This document shows, one piece after another, positions 40,350 to 49,697 of a DNA stretch of 63,953 nt; position 1 is the first letter of the stretch, and every line of letters starts with the position of its first letter. The position numbers and the translations under genes were made by a program. The stretch comes from Fidelibacterota bacterium (GTDB taxonomy: Bacteria > Pseudomonadota > Alphaproteobacteria > Rhodospirillales > Rhodospirillaceae), in the NCBI GenBank assembly GCA_947476625.1, contig CANJRA010000015.1:1-63953 (forward strand). The letters are read 5' to 3'. The notes beneath the pieces are model-generated. The model was given only the letters and a program-made list of their open reading frames with translations. It was not told the DNA's origin and did not search any database.

Positions 40350-40462
40350 ATATGGAACCCACTGATTTTCTTATCTTTTAGCGTTGACTTCGGGTCCGCG
40401 CCGAAGATAATGCGCGCTCATTCGAGACCAGACTTAATACAAGGCATTTCGGGAATAAAAAC

Positions 40463-40924
40463 ATGCGCACGCATTCGGCAAAACCCTCAGAAGTGCAGAA
40501 GAAATGGTTCCTGATCGACGCTGAAGGCATCGTCCTTGGACGTATGGCGGCGATCGTGGCCGGACTTTTGCGCGGCAAGCACAAGACCATGTTCACGCCC
40601 CACATCGATACGGGCGATCATGTCATCATCATCAACGCCGAAAAGGTGAAGCTGACCGGCCGCAAGGCGGAACAGCGGGTTTTCTATTGGCACTCCGGTT
40701 ATGCCGGCGGCCTGAAGGAACACACCGCGAAGCGTACCCTCACGGGCAAGTTCCCCGAGCGCGTTGTCGAGCGTGCCATCGAGCGCATGATGCCCAAGGA
40801 CAGCCCCTTGGCGCGCGGCCAGATGAAGAATTTGAAGGTCTATGCCGGCGCGGAACATCCGCACGTAGCGCAGACCCCGGCGGTGCTGGATCTCGGCGCC
40901 CGTAACCGCAAGAACAAGCCGTAA
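40463..40924 (+). CDS. rplM: 50S ribosomal protein L13 (uL13)
   Basis: This early-assembling large-subunit protein has 153 residues. It has [56 protein letters not shown] and [21 protein letters not shown], all diagnostic. rpsI follows after 11 bp, the universal L13-S9 pair. Confidence 0.97.
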   Translation: MRTHSAKPSEVQKKWFLIDAEGIVLGRMAAIVAGLLRGKHKTMFTPHIDTGDHVIIINAEKVKLTGRKAEQRVFYWHSGYAGGLKEHTAKRTLTGKFPERVVERAIERMMPKDSPLARGQMKNLKVYAGAEHPHVAQTPAVLDLGARNRKNKP

Positions 40925-40935
40925 GGGATCAGAAA

Positions 40936-41406
40936 ATGTCCGAACAGAAACAAACCCTCGCGGATCTCAAGACGGCGACCACGGCCGCTGCGCCGAAGGT
41001 TGAGCCGAAGCGCGACAAACAAGGCCGCTCCTACGCCACCGGCAAGCGCAAAAACGCCGTTGCCCGCGTTTGGATTAAGCCCGGCAAAGGCAAGATCACT
41101 GTTAACGATCGCACGTTCGAAGGCTACTTCGTTCGCCCGGTTCTGCGCATGATGATCAATCAGCCATTCACCGTTACCAACCGCGCCAACGAATTCGATG
41201 TCGTCTGCACGGTCTCCGGTGGCGGCATGTCGGGTCAGGCGGGCGCCGTGCGTCATGGCATCTCGAAGGCCCTGACCTATTACGAACCCAGCTTGCGCCC
41301 GCCCTTGAAGGCCGCTGGCTTCCTGACGCGCGATCCGCGCGTCGTGGAACGCAAAAAGTACGGCCGCAAGAAGGCGCGCCGCAGCTTCCAGTTCTCGAAG
41401 CGTTAA
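40936..41406 (+). CDS. rpsI: 30S ribosomal protein S9 (uS9)
   Basis: This small-subunit protein's C-terminal tail reaches the P-site tRNA. It has 156 residues, with an N-terminal extension of about 25 residues typical of alphaproteobacteria. The core begins with [17 protein letters not shown] and includes [19 protein letters not shown]; the tail is [17 protein letters not shown] with the universal terminal KR. It is followed by a strong terminator. Confidence 0.97.
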   Translation: MSEQKQTLADLKTATTAAAPKVEPKRDKQGRSYATGKRKNAVARVWIKPGKGKITVNDRTFEGYFVRPVLRMMINQPFTVTNRANEFDVVCTVSGGGMSGQAGAVRHGISKALTYYEPSLRPPLKAAGFLTRDPRVVERKKYGRKKARRSFQFSKR

Positions 41407-41433
41407 AAGTTCCGCGCGCAAGCGCGAGACAAA

Positions 41434-41468
41434 AGAGCGCTTCGGTTTCCCCGAAGCGCTCTTTTTAT
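41434..41468 (+). terminator. Intrinsic terminator of rplM-rpsI
   Basis: A 12-bp perfect stem, AGAGCGCTTCGG/CCGAAGCGCTCT, with a 5-nt loop is followed by TTTTATTT. It lies about 28 bp after the rpsI stop. Confidence 0.92.
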
Positions 41469-41510
41469 TTGTGGTTTGGTTCGGAAAGCTAGGTTCGGAA
41501 AGAACGTGTG

Positions 41511-42461
41511 ATGAAGCCAAAGATTTTTATCGACGGCGAGGCTGGCACCACTGGCTTGCAGATCAGGCAGCGCCTGGAAACGCGCGGCGATATCGCGTTG
41601 GTGTCCATCGACCCGGCGAAGCGCAAGGACGCTGCTGCGCGCGCGGCGATGCTGAACGGCAGCGACATTGTCGTGCTGTGCCTGCCCGATGACGCGGCAA
41701 AGGAAGCGGTCGCACTCATCACAAATCCCGCAGCGAAGGTGATCGATGCGTCTACCGCGCATCGTGTTGCCGACGGTTGGACATTCGGCTTTCCTGAAAT
41801 GACCGCGTCGCAGAAGGACGCGATTGCTGCATCCACGCGTGTCTCGAACCCCGGCTGCTGGTCGACCGGCGCCATTGCGCTGTTGCGCCCGCTGGTCTCT
41901 AGCGGCGTGCTTAATGCAGATTATCCCGTCACGATCGGCGGCGTGTCCGGCTATTCCGGCGGCGGCAAGGCTATGATCGCGGAATTCGAAAACACCAGCG
42001 ATCCGACTTTCACAAATGTTCCGTACCGGATTTACGGCTTGGACTTGAAGCACAAGCATCTGCCGGAGATCCAAAAATTCGGCGGCTTGGGCATCACGCC
42101 GGTCATGTCGCCCTCTGTCGGTCGTTATGCGCAGGGCATGATCGTTGAAGTGCCGCTGCATCTTGACCTGCTATCGCACAATCTGAAACCCGCCGACATT
42201 CACGCCGTTCTGGCGAAGGCTTATCAGGGCGCTCATTTCGTCGAAGTGATTTCGCGCGAGCAAAGCAACGCCATCAAGACGCTGCCGCCTGAAGAACTCA
42301 ACGGCACCAACAAAATGCGCTTATTCGTCTTTGGTCATGACGGCGCGCGCCAAGTGCGGTTGGTCGCGCAACTCGACAACCTCGGCAAGGGTGCGTCCGG
42401 TCAAGCCTTGCAGAATATGAATATCATGCTGGGTTTCGCGGAAACCACAGGGCTGCAATAG
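41511..42461 (+). CDS. argC: N-acetyl-gamma-glutamyl-phosphate reductase (short type)
   Basis: This is the third step of arginine synthesis: NADPH reduction of N-acetylglutamyl phosphate. The 316-residue protein opens with KIFIDGEAGTTGLQIRQRL (nucleotide-binding), and the catalytic Cys is in VSNPGCWSTGAIALLRPL. The pattern matches the shorter second class of ArgC found in many proteobacteria. ATG 41511 is preferred; GTG 41508 lies just before it. It is followed after 10 bp by a carbonic anhydrase-like gene. Confidence 0.94.
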   Translation: MKPKIFIDGEAGTTGLQIRQRLETRGDIALVSIDPAKRKDAAARAAMLNGSDIVVLCLPDDAAKEAVALITNPAAKVIDASTAHRVADGWTFGFPEMTASQKDAIAASTRVSNPGCWSTGAIALLRPLVSSGVLNADYPVTIGGVSGYSGGGKAMIAEFENTSDPTFTNVPYRIYGLDLKHKHLPEIQKFGGLGITPVMSPSVGRYAQGMIVEVPLHLDLLSHNLKPADIHAVLAKAYQGAHFVEVISREQSNAIKTLPPEELNGTNKMRLFVFGHDGARQVRLVAQLDNLGKGASGQALQNMNIMLGFAETTGLQ

Positions 42462-42471
42462 GAGAACGAAG

Positions 42472-43008
42472 ATGGCGCTGATCCTTCCTTGGAACGGCAT
42501 CATGCCTAGAATCGCCGCCGATGCTTTCATCGCACCGAACGCGACGATCATCGGTGATGTGGAGATCGGTTCGCGCGCCAGCATTTGGTTCGGCTGCATC
42601 GTGCGCGGCGATACCAGCTACATTCGCATTGGTGCCGGCACAAACATTCAGGACGGCAGCATCGTTCATGTCAGCAGCGCCAACGGCCCGCGAAAAGAAA
42701 AGCCCACGATCATTGGTGCGAACGTGCTGATCGGCCACCAGGTTATGGTGCACGGCGCAACCATCGAAGATCATGCGTTCATCGGCATGAGCTGCCTATT
42801 GCTCGACGCGTGTGTGGTAGAAACCGACGCCATGCTGGGTGCGGGCTCTTTGCTCAGCGCCAACAAGCGCATTCCGCGCGGCCAAATCTGGGCCGGTCGC
42901 CCCGCCAAATACTTCTGCGATCTCACGCCGGATCAAATCACCCGCATGCGTGAAGATACCGAAGGCTACGCCGAGCGGGGGCAGCAGTATCTCAGGCAGT
43001 TGAGTTAA
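42472..43008 (+). CDS. Gamma-class carbonic anhydrase-family protein
   Basis: This 178-residue left-handed beta-helix protein has hexapeptide repeats across its length. Metal ligands are plausible in IQDGSIVHVSS and IGHQVMVHGATIEDHAFIGM, and RGDTSYIRIG is the family's conserved Arg/Asp segment. It resembles YrdA/PaaY-type proteins; real carbonic anhydrase activity is uncertain. It is probably co-transcribed with argC. Confidence 0.88.
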   Translation: MALILPWNGIMPRIAADAFIAPNATIIGDVEIGSRASIWFGCIVRGDTSYIRIGAGTNIQDGSIVHVSSANGPRKEKPTIIGANVLIGHQVMVHGATIEDHAFIGMSCLLLDACVVETDAMLGAGSLLSANKRIPRGQIWAGRPAKYFCDLTPDQITRMREDTEGYAERGQQYLRQLS

Positions 43009-43017
43009 ACCGCTGCG

Positions 43018-44826
43018 TTAAACAGCGCGCGCCTTCACATAACTACCCGGCGCGTCTTCAATCGCTTTGAATTTCGGGTTGCTGCCCGGCTTGCGTGCCG
43101 GCACCATGCCGCCGGACTGCGCCGCCAGCCATTTTTCCCAGTCATGCCACCACGAACCCGCATGTTCCTTGGCGCCAGTCAGCCAAGCTTCGGCCGACGG
43201 GGATTTTTTGTCGTTCGTCCAGTAGCCGTATTTCTTCGCCGCCGGCGGATTGACGATGCCGGCGATATGTCCCGAGCCCGAAAGCACAAAGCGCGTCGGG
43301 CCGCTGAAGAGTTTCGTAGCTTCGAACGTCGATGCCCACGGCGCGATGTGATCCTCGCGCGCGCTCAACATGTATGTCGGCACAGTGATGCCGCGCAGGT
43401 CGATGGGCGTGCCCGCGAGCGTTACGCCGCCGGGTTTCGCGAAGTTGTTCTCCAAGTACATGTTGCGTAAGTAGAAGCTATGCATGGCTTTCGGCATACG
43501 CGTCGCATCCGAATTCCAGTAGAGCAGGTCGAAGGGGAACGGCTCTTTGCCCAGCAGGTAATTATTCACCACAAACGACCAGATCAGGTCGTTGGAGCGC
43601 AGCAGGTTGAAGGTGTTGGCCATGTCGGACGCATCAAGGTACCCGGTTTCCGCCATGCGCTTTTCGAGACTTTCCACCTGCTCTTCGTCGATGAACACGG
43701 AGAGGTCGCCGGATTCCTTAAAATCCGTCAGGGTCACGAAATAGGTGGCCGAAAGAACGCTGTCGTCCTTCTTGGCCTTAAGATAGGCGAGGGTGGCCGA
43801 CAGCAATGTGCCACCCAGGCAATAGCCCGCCATGTGAATTTTATCGACACCGGTGATCGCGCGCACGACGTCCTTCGCGGCAACGGCACCCTCGATCATG
43901 TAGTCTTCGAAGCTCACCTGGCTCATGTCCGCCTCGGGGTTGACCCAGGAGACGACGAACGTGGTGTAGCCCTGATCCGTCAGCCACTTCAGCAGCGAGT
44001 TCTTCTCGCGCAGGTCGAGGATGTAAAATTTGTTGATCCACGGCGGCGTGATGACGATCGGCACTTCCTTTACCGTTTCCGTCGTCGGCGCATATTGGAT
44101 GAGCTGGAACATCCGGTTTTGGAAGACCACCTTGCCCGGCGTCGAGGCGATGTTAACACCCATCTTGAAGTCGGACTCGTTGATCATGGAGATGCGCAAA
44201 TTGCCTTTGCCTTTCTCCAGATCGGCCAGCAGGTGTTCGAGGCCTTTCACCAAATTCTCGCCCTTGGTTTCGGCCACGGCGCGGAGCACTTCCGGGTTGG
44301 TGATGGCAAAGTTCGTCGGTGAGACGGCATTGATGAACTGCTTGGTGAAAAACTCCACCTTGCGCTGGGTACGGGCGTCGAGCCCGTCGACTTCATGAAC
44401 CGTCGCTTGCAGCCACCGGGAGGTCAGCAGGTACGACTGCTTAATAAAGTCGAAAATCTGGTTCTGCTGCCAGGCTTCATCCTTGAAGCGTTTGTCGTCC
44501 GGGGCGGGCTGGATCGTGGATGCTTCCTGCCCGTTGAAGGCCCGCATCGCCGCCGAGCGCCAAAGATCCATTGTGTCGCGCCACAGGTTCATCTGGGCGT
44601 CCACCAGCTTGCCCGGATCGGCCAGCATCTTGGTGGTCATTTCCATAAAAGCTGCGCCGATATTGACGCTGTCGGCCATACCCATATGGGCCGCCTGGGC
44701 GGGGTTGGCGGCGTTACGGGCAACGAAATCCGACACGAGCCGCTGTGCACGCTCGGCGATCCCGGTCATGATGCCGGCCCATTCCTCAGGGCTGCCGGAG
44801 ACGGGTATCTGGGGCTGTTCACCCAT
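43018..44826 (-). CDS. phaC: Class I poly(3-hydroxyalkanoate) synthase
   Basis: This enzyme polymerises (R)-3-hydroxyacyl-CoA into PHA granules. From ATG 44826 it has 602 residues, the class I length. The N-terminal domain (about 1-200) leads into an alpha/beta-hydrolase domain with the PHA synthase box GYCLGGTLLS, nucleophilic Cys near residue 334, the catalytic Asp in SAREDHIAPW and the general base His in SGSGHIAGIVNPP. The longer upstream frame (from 44928) lacks family similarity. No phaA/phaB/phaP/phaR genes lie beside it. Confidence 0.95.
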   Translation of the reverse strand: MGEQPQIPVSGSPEEWAGIMTGIAERAQRLVSDFVARNAANPAQAAHMGMADSVNIGAAFMEMTTKMLADPGKLVDAQMNLWRDTMDLWRSAAMRAFNGQEASTIQPAPDDKRFKDEAWQQNQIFDFIKQSYLLTSRWLQATVHEVDGLDARTQRKVEFFTKQFINAVSPTNFAITNPEVLRAVAETKGENLVKGLEHLLADLEKGKGNLRISMINESDFKMGVNIASTPGKVVFQNRMFQLIQYAPTTETVKEVPIVITPPWINKFYILDLREKNSLLKWLTDQGYTTFVVSWVNPEADMSQVSFEDYMIEGAVAAKDVVRAITGVDKIHMAGYCLGGTLLSATLAYLKAKKDDSVLSATYFVTLTDFKESGDLSVFIDEEQVESLEKRMAETGYLDASDMANTFNLLRSNDLIWSFVVNNYLLGKEPFPFDLLYWNSDATRMPKAMHSFYLRNMYLENNFAKPGGVTLAGTPIDLRGITVPTYMLSAREDHIAPWASTFEATKLFSGPTRFVLSGSGHIAGIVNPPAAKKYGYWTNDKKSPSAEAWLTGAKEHAGSWWHDWEKWLAAQSGGMVPARKPGSNPKFKAIEDAPGSYVKARAV

Positions 44827-45101
44827 GATGATGCTCTTGTGTCGCGCCGTGGGGGTCAGTAAGCAGGCGCATTGAGGTGTGGAACTGAGTGCTGGTACAG
44901 CATTTTTTTGATTTTTTTGCGGTGTCACTCAGAGTATGGATTAGCGGCAAGCGGAGGTCACGTCTAACATAGACTTAAGTGCGCCACCCTAACATACGTG
45001 GGTGCCGCCCGTGACCCGCGGCTATATTATGTTATTACTTTAAGACTGCCTTATAACTACCTGAAAGAATGGTGATTATGGTGAGAGACAGGAAGCAAAC
45101 G

Positions 45102-45986
45102 ATGGGTTTTCGCAGAGGCATGCTGTTCGCCGCCGCCGCGGCCGTCACCTTCACGCTCGCCGCCTGTTCATCCCAGCGCGACGTCTTGCCACCCCCCGAT
45201 ACGGAGCAAGCGGGTCAGGTCAGCGTCCCGAGCGAACCCGCTCAGGGCAGTGGCGGTGGTCTTGTCGCTGGTGGCGCACAGCCTAAGTTCAGGAACCCGA
45301 CCAGCACGCCAAAGAGCGCGCCTAATATTAATACTGTGCCGACCGAGGCGCCGAAGCCTTCCAGCAAGGAAGAGCGCGCCAAGACCATTGAAGGCCTCGT
45401 GGCCGATCGTACCAACGCTCAATATTCCGAGCAGAGCGGCCGCACGCAGCCGGTCGCCGTGCGCCCATTAGTGGACACGCCCGCAGGGGCCGAAAGCGAG
45501 GTCGCGCGCCTTGATGCACAGCCGCCGGCACGCCCGGCGGAAACCGAAGCCCCTCTCGAACTGCCACCTTCAAAGGGTGTCAGCCAGAATGTTGGCCCGC
45601 GCGCGCCCGGTTCGGCGCCGCGGCGGGCTACCAATGCTGACGATGCTGAAGGAAGCGCACCATCCGGAAGTTTGGGCGGCTTTCGCCCTCTCAGCGATTT
45701 GAGCGGCGGGGGTTTCGGTAAATCCACGCTGACGGGTACGCTGTCCTTGTCGGGCGGTAACCTGACGTCGAGCGACCGCACTGTTCTCAATACCGCCGCC
45801 CGCGCGCTCATTGATTCCCGTGGTAAAAGCGTGCTCCGCGTTGTTGGGCACGGCACCGGCGGACAGGACCGGGCGGTGTTTGCCGCCAACGAACTGGTCC
45901 GCGTAGGTGTCGCCAAGAGCAGCATCTACGTCGGGGCCGATAACATTACCGGTCCGACCGAAGTGTTTTTAGATCGCGCGAAATAA
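45102..45986 (+). CDS. Lipoprotein with OmpA-like C-terminal segment
   Basis: The start ATG 45102 has AGGAAG at ideal spacing and gives a lipoprotein signal: MGFRRGMLFAAAAAV to the lipobox LAAC. The mature 270 or so residues are disordered, rich in Pro, Ala, Glu and Ser up to about residue 205. They end with a folded-looking segment (TLSLSGGNLTSSDRTVLN, SVLRVVGHGTGGQD, FAANELVRVGVAKSSIYVGA) resembling the later part of OmpA-like peptidoglycan-binding domains. In-frame ATGs at 45069 and 45078 are less likely. It is probably attached to the outer membrane and reaches the cell wall. Divergent from phaC. Confidence 0.7.
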   Translation: MGFRRGMLFAAAAAVTFTLAACSSQRDVLPPPDTEQAGQVSVPSEPAQGSGGGLVAGGAQPKFRNPTSTPKSAPNINTVPTEAPKPSSKEERAKTIEGLVADRTNAQYSEQSGRTQPVAVRPLVDTPAGAESEVARLDAQPPARPAETEAPLELPPSKGVSQNVGPRAPGSAPRRATNADDAEGSAPSGSLGGFRPLSDLSGGGFGKSTLTGTLSLSGGNLTSSDRTVLNTAARALIDSRGKSVLRVVGHGTGGQDRAVFAANELVRVGVAKSSIYVGADNITGPTEVFLDRAK

Positions 45987-46086
45987 AAATCAAAGAAAGG
46001 CGGCGAAGCCTCACGGTCTCCACATCTTCGCCAAAATGGGCGTGTAGTCGTCAAACTTCCCGCCCACGTTTAACCAAGGCTTACCC

Positions 46087-47355
46087 ATGAATACCGAGTT
46101 CCACCGTATTAAGCGCCTGCCACCCTATGTCTTCGCCGAACTCAACGCGATGAAGGCAAAAGCACGTGCAGCCGGTGAGGACATCATCGACCTTGGCATG
46201 GGCAATCCTGATCTGCCGACGCCGCCGCACATTATTGCCAAGCTGTGCGAAGTGGCCCAAGACCCCAAGGCCCACCGTTACTCGGCCTCACAGGGCATCA
46301 AGGGGCTGCGCAAGGCGTTTGTTGGGTATTACGAACGCCGCTTTGGCGTGGAACTCGATATGAACAAAGAGGTCTGCGTCACCTTGGGCTCCAAGGAAGG
46401 CCTTGCCAATCTGGCGTCGGCTATTACCAGCCCGGGCGACATTATCCTCTCGCCGAACCCCGCTTATCCCATTCATCCGTTCGGCTTCATCATTGCAGAC
46501 GGTTCCGTGCGCTATCTGCCCTATGAGCCCAACGACGAGTTCCTGAAAGCGTTGGAGCGGGCGGTGGTATCTTCCCAGCCCAAGCCGAAGGCGCTGATCC
46601 TCAACTATCCATCGAACCCGACGGCCATGGTCGCCAGCCTCGACTTCTATGGTCAGGTTGTCGATTTCTGCCGCCATCACGAAATCTGGATCTTGTCGGA
46701 TCTGGCCTATGCCGAGATCTACTTCGACATCGAACCGCCGCCGTCGGTTCTGCAGATTCCCGGCGCGAAGGACATCGCCATCGAGTTCACCTCGATGAGC
46801 AAGACCTACAACATGGCCGGTTGGCGCGTCGGCTTCGCGGCCGGCAATCCACAGCTCATGAACGCTCTCATTCGCATTAAGTCCTACCTCGATTACGGTG
46901 CTTATACGCCGATCCAGGTCGCCGCCGCTGCCGCCCTGAACGGTCCGCAGGATTGCGTCGCCGAGATGCGCCAGATTTATAAAGAACGCCGCGATGTGCT
47001 GATCGAAGGTCTTGCACAGGCGCAGTGGCATATTCCGACGCCGCAAGCCTCCATGTTTGCGTGGGCGCCGATCCCGGAACCGTTCAAGCATTTGGGTTCG
47101 ATGGAATTCTCGAAGCTGTTGTTGACCGAGGCCGGCGTCGCCGTCGCACCAGGGCCGGGCTTCGGCGAGAACGGCGAGGGCTTTGTGCGTATCGCCGTCG
47201 TCGAGAATAAGCACCGCATCCGCCAGGCCGTGCGCAATATCCGCAATTTCATGAGCAACGCCGGGGCCGCCTTGGCCGAAGCCGAGAAGACGCGCGCGGT
47301 AAACGCGTGCGATACAAACGATAGCGGCCTTCCGCCGCGGGCCGCCGCGCTATGA
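46087..47355 (+). CDS. PLP-dependent aminotransferase (AlaC / LL-DAP aminotransferase-like)
   Basis: This class I/II aminotransferase has 422 residues. It has DLGMGNPDLPTPPHI, the PLP-contact YPSNPTAMV, DLAYAEIYFD, and the PLP lysine in TSMSKTYNMAGWRVGF. The NMAGWR signature fits AlaC-type alanine/glutamate aminotransferases often annotated as LL-diaminopimelate or aspartate aminotransferase. Its stop overlaps the hom start (ATGA), a pairing widespread in alphaproteobacteria, which suggests a role in amino-acid supply. Exact substrate not assignable. Confidence 0.9.
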   Translation: MNTEFHRIKRLPPYVFAELNAMKAKARAAGEDIIDLGMGNPDLPTPPHIIAKLCEVAQDPKAHRYSASQGIKGLRKAFVGYYERRFGVELDMNKEVCVTLGSKEGLANLASAITSPGDIILSPNPAYPIHPFGFIIADGSVRYLPYEPNDEFLKALERAVVSSQPKPKALILNYPSNPTAMVASLDFYGQVVDFCRHHEIWILSDLAYAEIYFDIEPPPSVLQIPGAKDIAIEFTSMSKTYNMAGWRVGFAAGNPQLMNALIRIKSYLDYGAYTPIQVAAAAALNGPQDCVAEMRQIYKERRDVLIEGLAQAQWHIPTPQASMFAWAPIPEPFKHLGSMEFSKLLLTEAGVAVAPGPGFGENGEGFVRIAVVENKHRIRQAVRNIRNFMSNAGAALAEAEKTRAVNACDTNDSGLPPRAAAL

Positions 47356-48653
47356 CCCAGCCCTTAAAGATCGCTATCGCCGGCCTCGGCACTGTCGGGA
47401 CCGGAGCCGTCAAAATATTGCAGACTAACAAGGATGCGATTACCGCGCGCAGCGGCCGTCCGGTTGTCGTGACAGCTGTTGCCGATCTCGACAAGAAGCG
47501 TGATCGCGGCATCGACCTCAGCGGCATCACCTGGTTCGATGACGCTGCGGCAATGGTCGCGACCGCCGATATCGATGTGTATGTCGAACTGATCGGTGGT
47601 GCCGAAGGCATCGCCCGTAAAACTGTCGAAGCAGCACTTGCCCGCAAGATTCACGTCGTCACGGCCAACAAGGCCCTGCTGGCCCATCACGGCGTGGCCT
47701 TGGCGAAAACCGCCGAGGCGGTGGGCATCACGCTGGCTTTTGAAGCCGCCGTCGGCGGCGGCATCCCGATCATCAAGGCCCTGCGCGAAGGGCTTGCCGC
47801 TAATACGATTAGCCGCATCACCGGTATTTTGAACGGCACGTGCAATTATATCCTCACAACCATGCGCAACACCGGCCGCGATTTCGCCGACGTGCTGAAG
47901 GAAGCGCAGGAACTTGGTTACGCCGAATCTGACCCGACCTTCGATATCGACGGCATCGATACCGCTCATAAACTCGCCATTCTCACCAGCCTCGCATTCG
48001 GCACGCAGGTCGATATCAAGTCCGTGCACGCCGAAGGCATCCGTCATATCTCGGCTTTGGATATCCAGTACGCCGAGGAATTCGGCTACCGCATCCGTCT
48101 TTTGGGATTGGCCGAGCGCGACAAGAAAACCGGCGGCATCGTGCAGCGTGTTTATCCGTGCCTGATTACGTCCGATCAGCCTTTGGCGGGTGTCGAAGGT
48201 GTGTTCAACGCTATTGTCGCCGAAGGCGATTTCGTCGGGCGTTCGGTTTACGAAGGTCGCGGTGCGGGCGCTGGCCCGGCGGCCTCCGCAGTTATCGCCG
48301 ATGTCGTCGACATCGCCGCTGGCCGCCGCACGCCGACCTTCGGTATCCCGGCAACCCAGTTGAAAGCATTGCCGTCCGTATCGCTCGATCAACACGTCGG
48401 CGAATACTATGTGCGCCTGCTGGTCGTCGATCGCCCCGGTGTGTTGGCTGATATTGCCGGTGCGTTCCGCGACGAGGCCGTGTCGATGGAATCCGTCCTG
48501 CAGCGCGGCAAGACGGAAAATGCGAACGTAAATATTGTCATCATCACGCACGAAACGCAGGAGTCTAACCTTCTGCGCGCCTTGAAGCGTTTGAAAGCTA
48601 ACGCGGCGCTGGTCGAGCCACCGCATATGATGCGGATCGAAAACCTTGGTTAA
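47352..48653 (+). CDS. hom: Homoserine dehydrogenase
   Basis: It reduces aspartate semialdehyde to homoserine, on the route to threonine, methionine and isoleucine. The 433-residue protein starts with IAGLGTVGTGAVKIL (NAD(P) binding). The catalytic domain has TANKALLAHHG, FEAAVGGGIPIIKALREGL and GILNGTCNYILT, followed by EAQELGYAESDPTFDIDG. A C-terminal ACT domain (about 350-430) starts YYVRLLVVDRPGVLADIAG and gives threonine feedback control in relatives. It overlaps the aminotransferase gene. Confidence 0.96.
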   Translation: MTQPLKIAIAGLGTVGTGAVKILQTNKDAITARSGRPVVVTAVADLDKKRDRGIDLSGITWFDDAAAMVATADIDVYVELIGGAEGIARKTVEAALARKIHVVTANKALLAHHGVALAKTAEAVGITLAFEAAVGGGIPIIKALREGLAANTISRITGILNGTCNYILTTMRNTGRDFADVLKEAQELGYAESDPTFDIDGIDTAHKLAILTSLAFGTQVDIKSVHAEGIRHISALDIQYAEEFGYRIRLLGLAERDKKTGGIVQRVYPCLITSDQPLAGVEGVFNAIVAEGDFVGRSVYEGRGAGAGPAASAVIADVVDIAAGRRTPTFGIPATQLKALPSVSLDQHVGEYYVRLLVVDRPGVLADIAGAFRDEAVSMESVLQRGKTENANVNIVIITHETQESNLLRALKRLKANAALVEPPHMMRIENLG

Positions 48654-48707
48654 CGCTGTCGCTTAACGATAAGAAGACGTCCCAAAAATATTTGACGAGG
48701 CTAAGCC

Positions 48708-49697
48708 ATGTCGCTGCAACTTGATTCCGACTTCAACAACGTCCTCGAACGCAATCTTGCGCTGGAAGCGGTGCGCGTGACCGAGGCGGCGGCGCTGTCG
48801 GCCTCGCGGCTGATGGGACGCGGCGATGAAAAGGCAGCGGATCAGGCGGCGGTAGACGCCATGCGTAAGGCGCTTAACAGCCTCAATATCGAAGGCACCG
48901 TGGTCATCGGCGAAGGCGAACGCGACGAAGCCCCGATGCTCTACATCGGCGAGAAAGTCGGCACCGGTAGCGGCCCCAAGGTCGATATCGCGCTGGACCC
49001 GCTGGAAGGCACCACCATCACCGCTAAGGGTGGCTCCAACGCCTGCGCGGTTATCGCGATGGCCGAATCCGGAAACTTCCTCAATGCGCCCGATGTCTAC
49101 ATGGACAAGCTGGCGGTTGGCCCCGGCCTTCCTGAAGGTGTTGTCGACATGGACAATACGCCCGAGCAGAATCTGAAGAATCTCGCCAAGGCCAAAAAGT
49201 GCGACCTGGAAGATTTGCTGGTGTGCATTCTCGATCGTCCGCGCCACGCTGAACTGATCGCGAAAGTGCGCGCCTCGGGCGCGCGTATTATGCTTATCAC
49301 CGACGGCGACGTATCCGGTGTCATCGCCACGGCGCAGCCAGATTCCGGCGTCGATATCTACATGGGCTCGGGCGGTGCGCCTGAAGGCGTTCTGGCGGCG
49401 GCGGCGTTGCGTTGTACCGGCGGCCAGATGCAGGGCAGACTGCTGTTCCGCAATGACGACGAGATCGCGCGCGCGCGCAAGTGGGGTATCAAAGACCTCA
49501 ATCGCAAATACGAAATCCTGGACCTCGCCAAGGGTAACGTGATGTTCGCTGCGACCGGCGTCACGACAGGGCCATTCCTGAAGGGTGTGCGCCGTTTTCA
49601 TAGTGGCGCCGTTACGCATTCGTTGGTGATGCGCTCGAAGTCCAATACCGTGCGCTATATCGAAGCTCACCACAGTTTCGAACACGACGGAAAGTGA
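48708..49697 (+). CDS. glpX: Class II fructose-1,6-bisphosphatase
   Basis: This GlpX-type enzyme hydrolyses fructose-1,6-bisphosphate in gluconeogenesis; some relatives also act on sedoheptulose bisphosphate. Its 329 residues include the metal site GEGERDEAPMLYIGE and DIALDPLEGTTI, TDGDVSGVIA, and GGAPEGVLAAAAL. It lies 54 bp after hom, and its stop overlaps the GTG start of recJ. Confidence 0.95.
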   Translation: MSLQLDSDFNNVLERNLALEAVRVTEAAALSASRLMGRGDEKAADQAAVDAMRKALNSLNIEGTVVIGEGERDEAPMLYIGEKVGTGSGPKVDIALDPLEGTTITAKGGSNACAVIAMAESGNFLNAPDVYMDKLAVGPGLPEGVVDMDNTPEQNLKNLAKAKKCDLEDLLVCILDRPRHAELIAKVRASGARIMLITDGDVSGVIATAQPDSGVDIYMGSGGAPEGVLAAAALRCTGGQMQGRLLFRNDDEIARARKWGIKDLNRKYEILDLAKGNVMFAATGVTTGPFLKGVRRFHSGAVTHSLVMRSKSNTVRYIEAHHSFEHDGK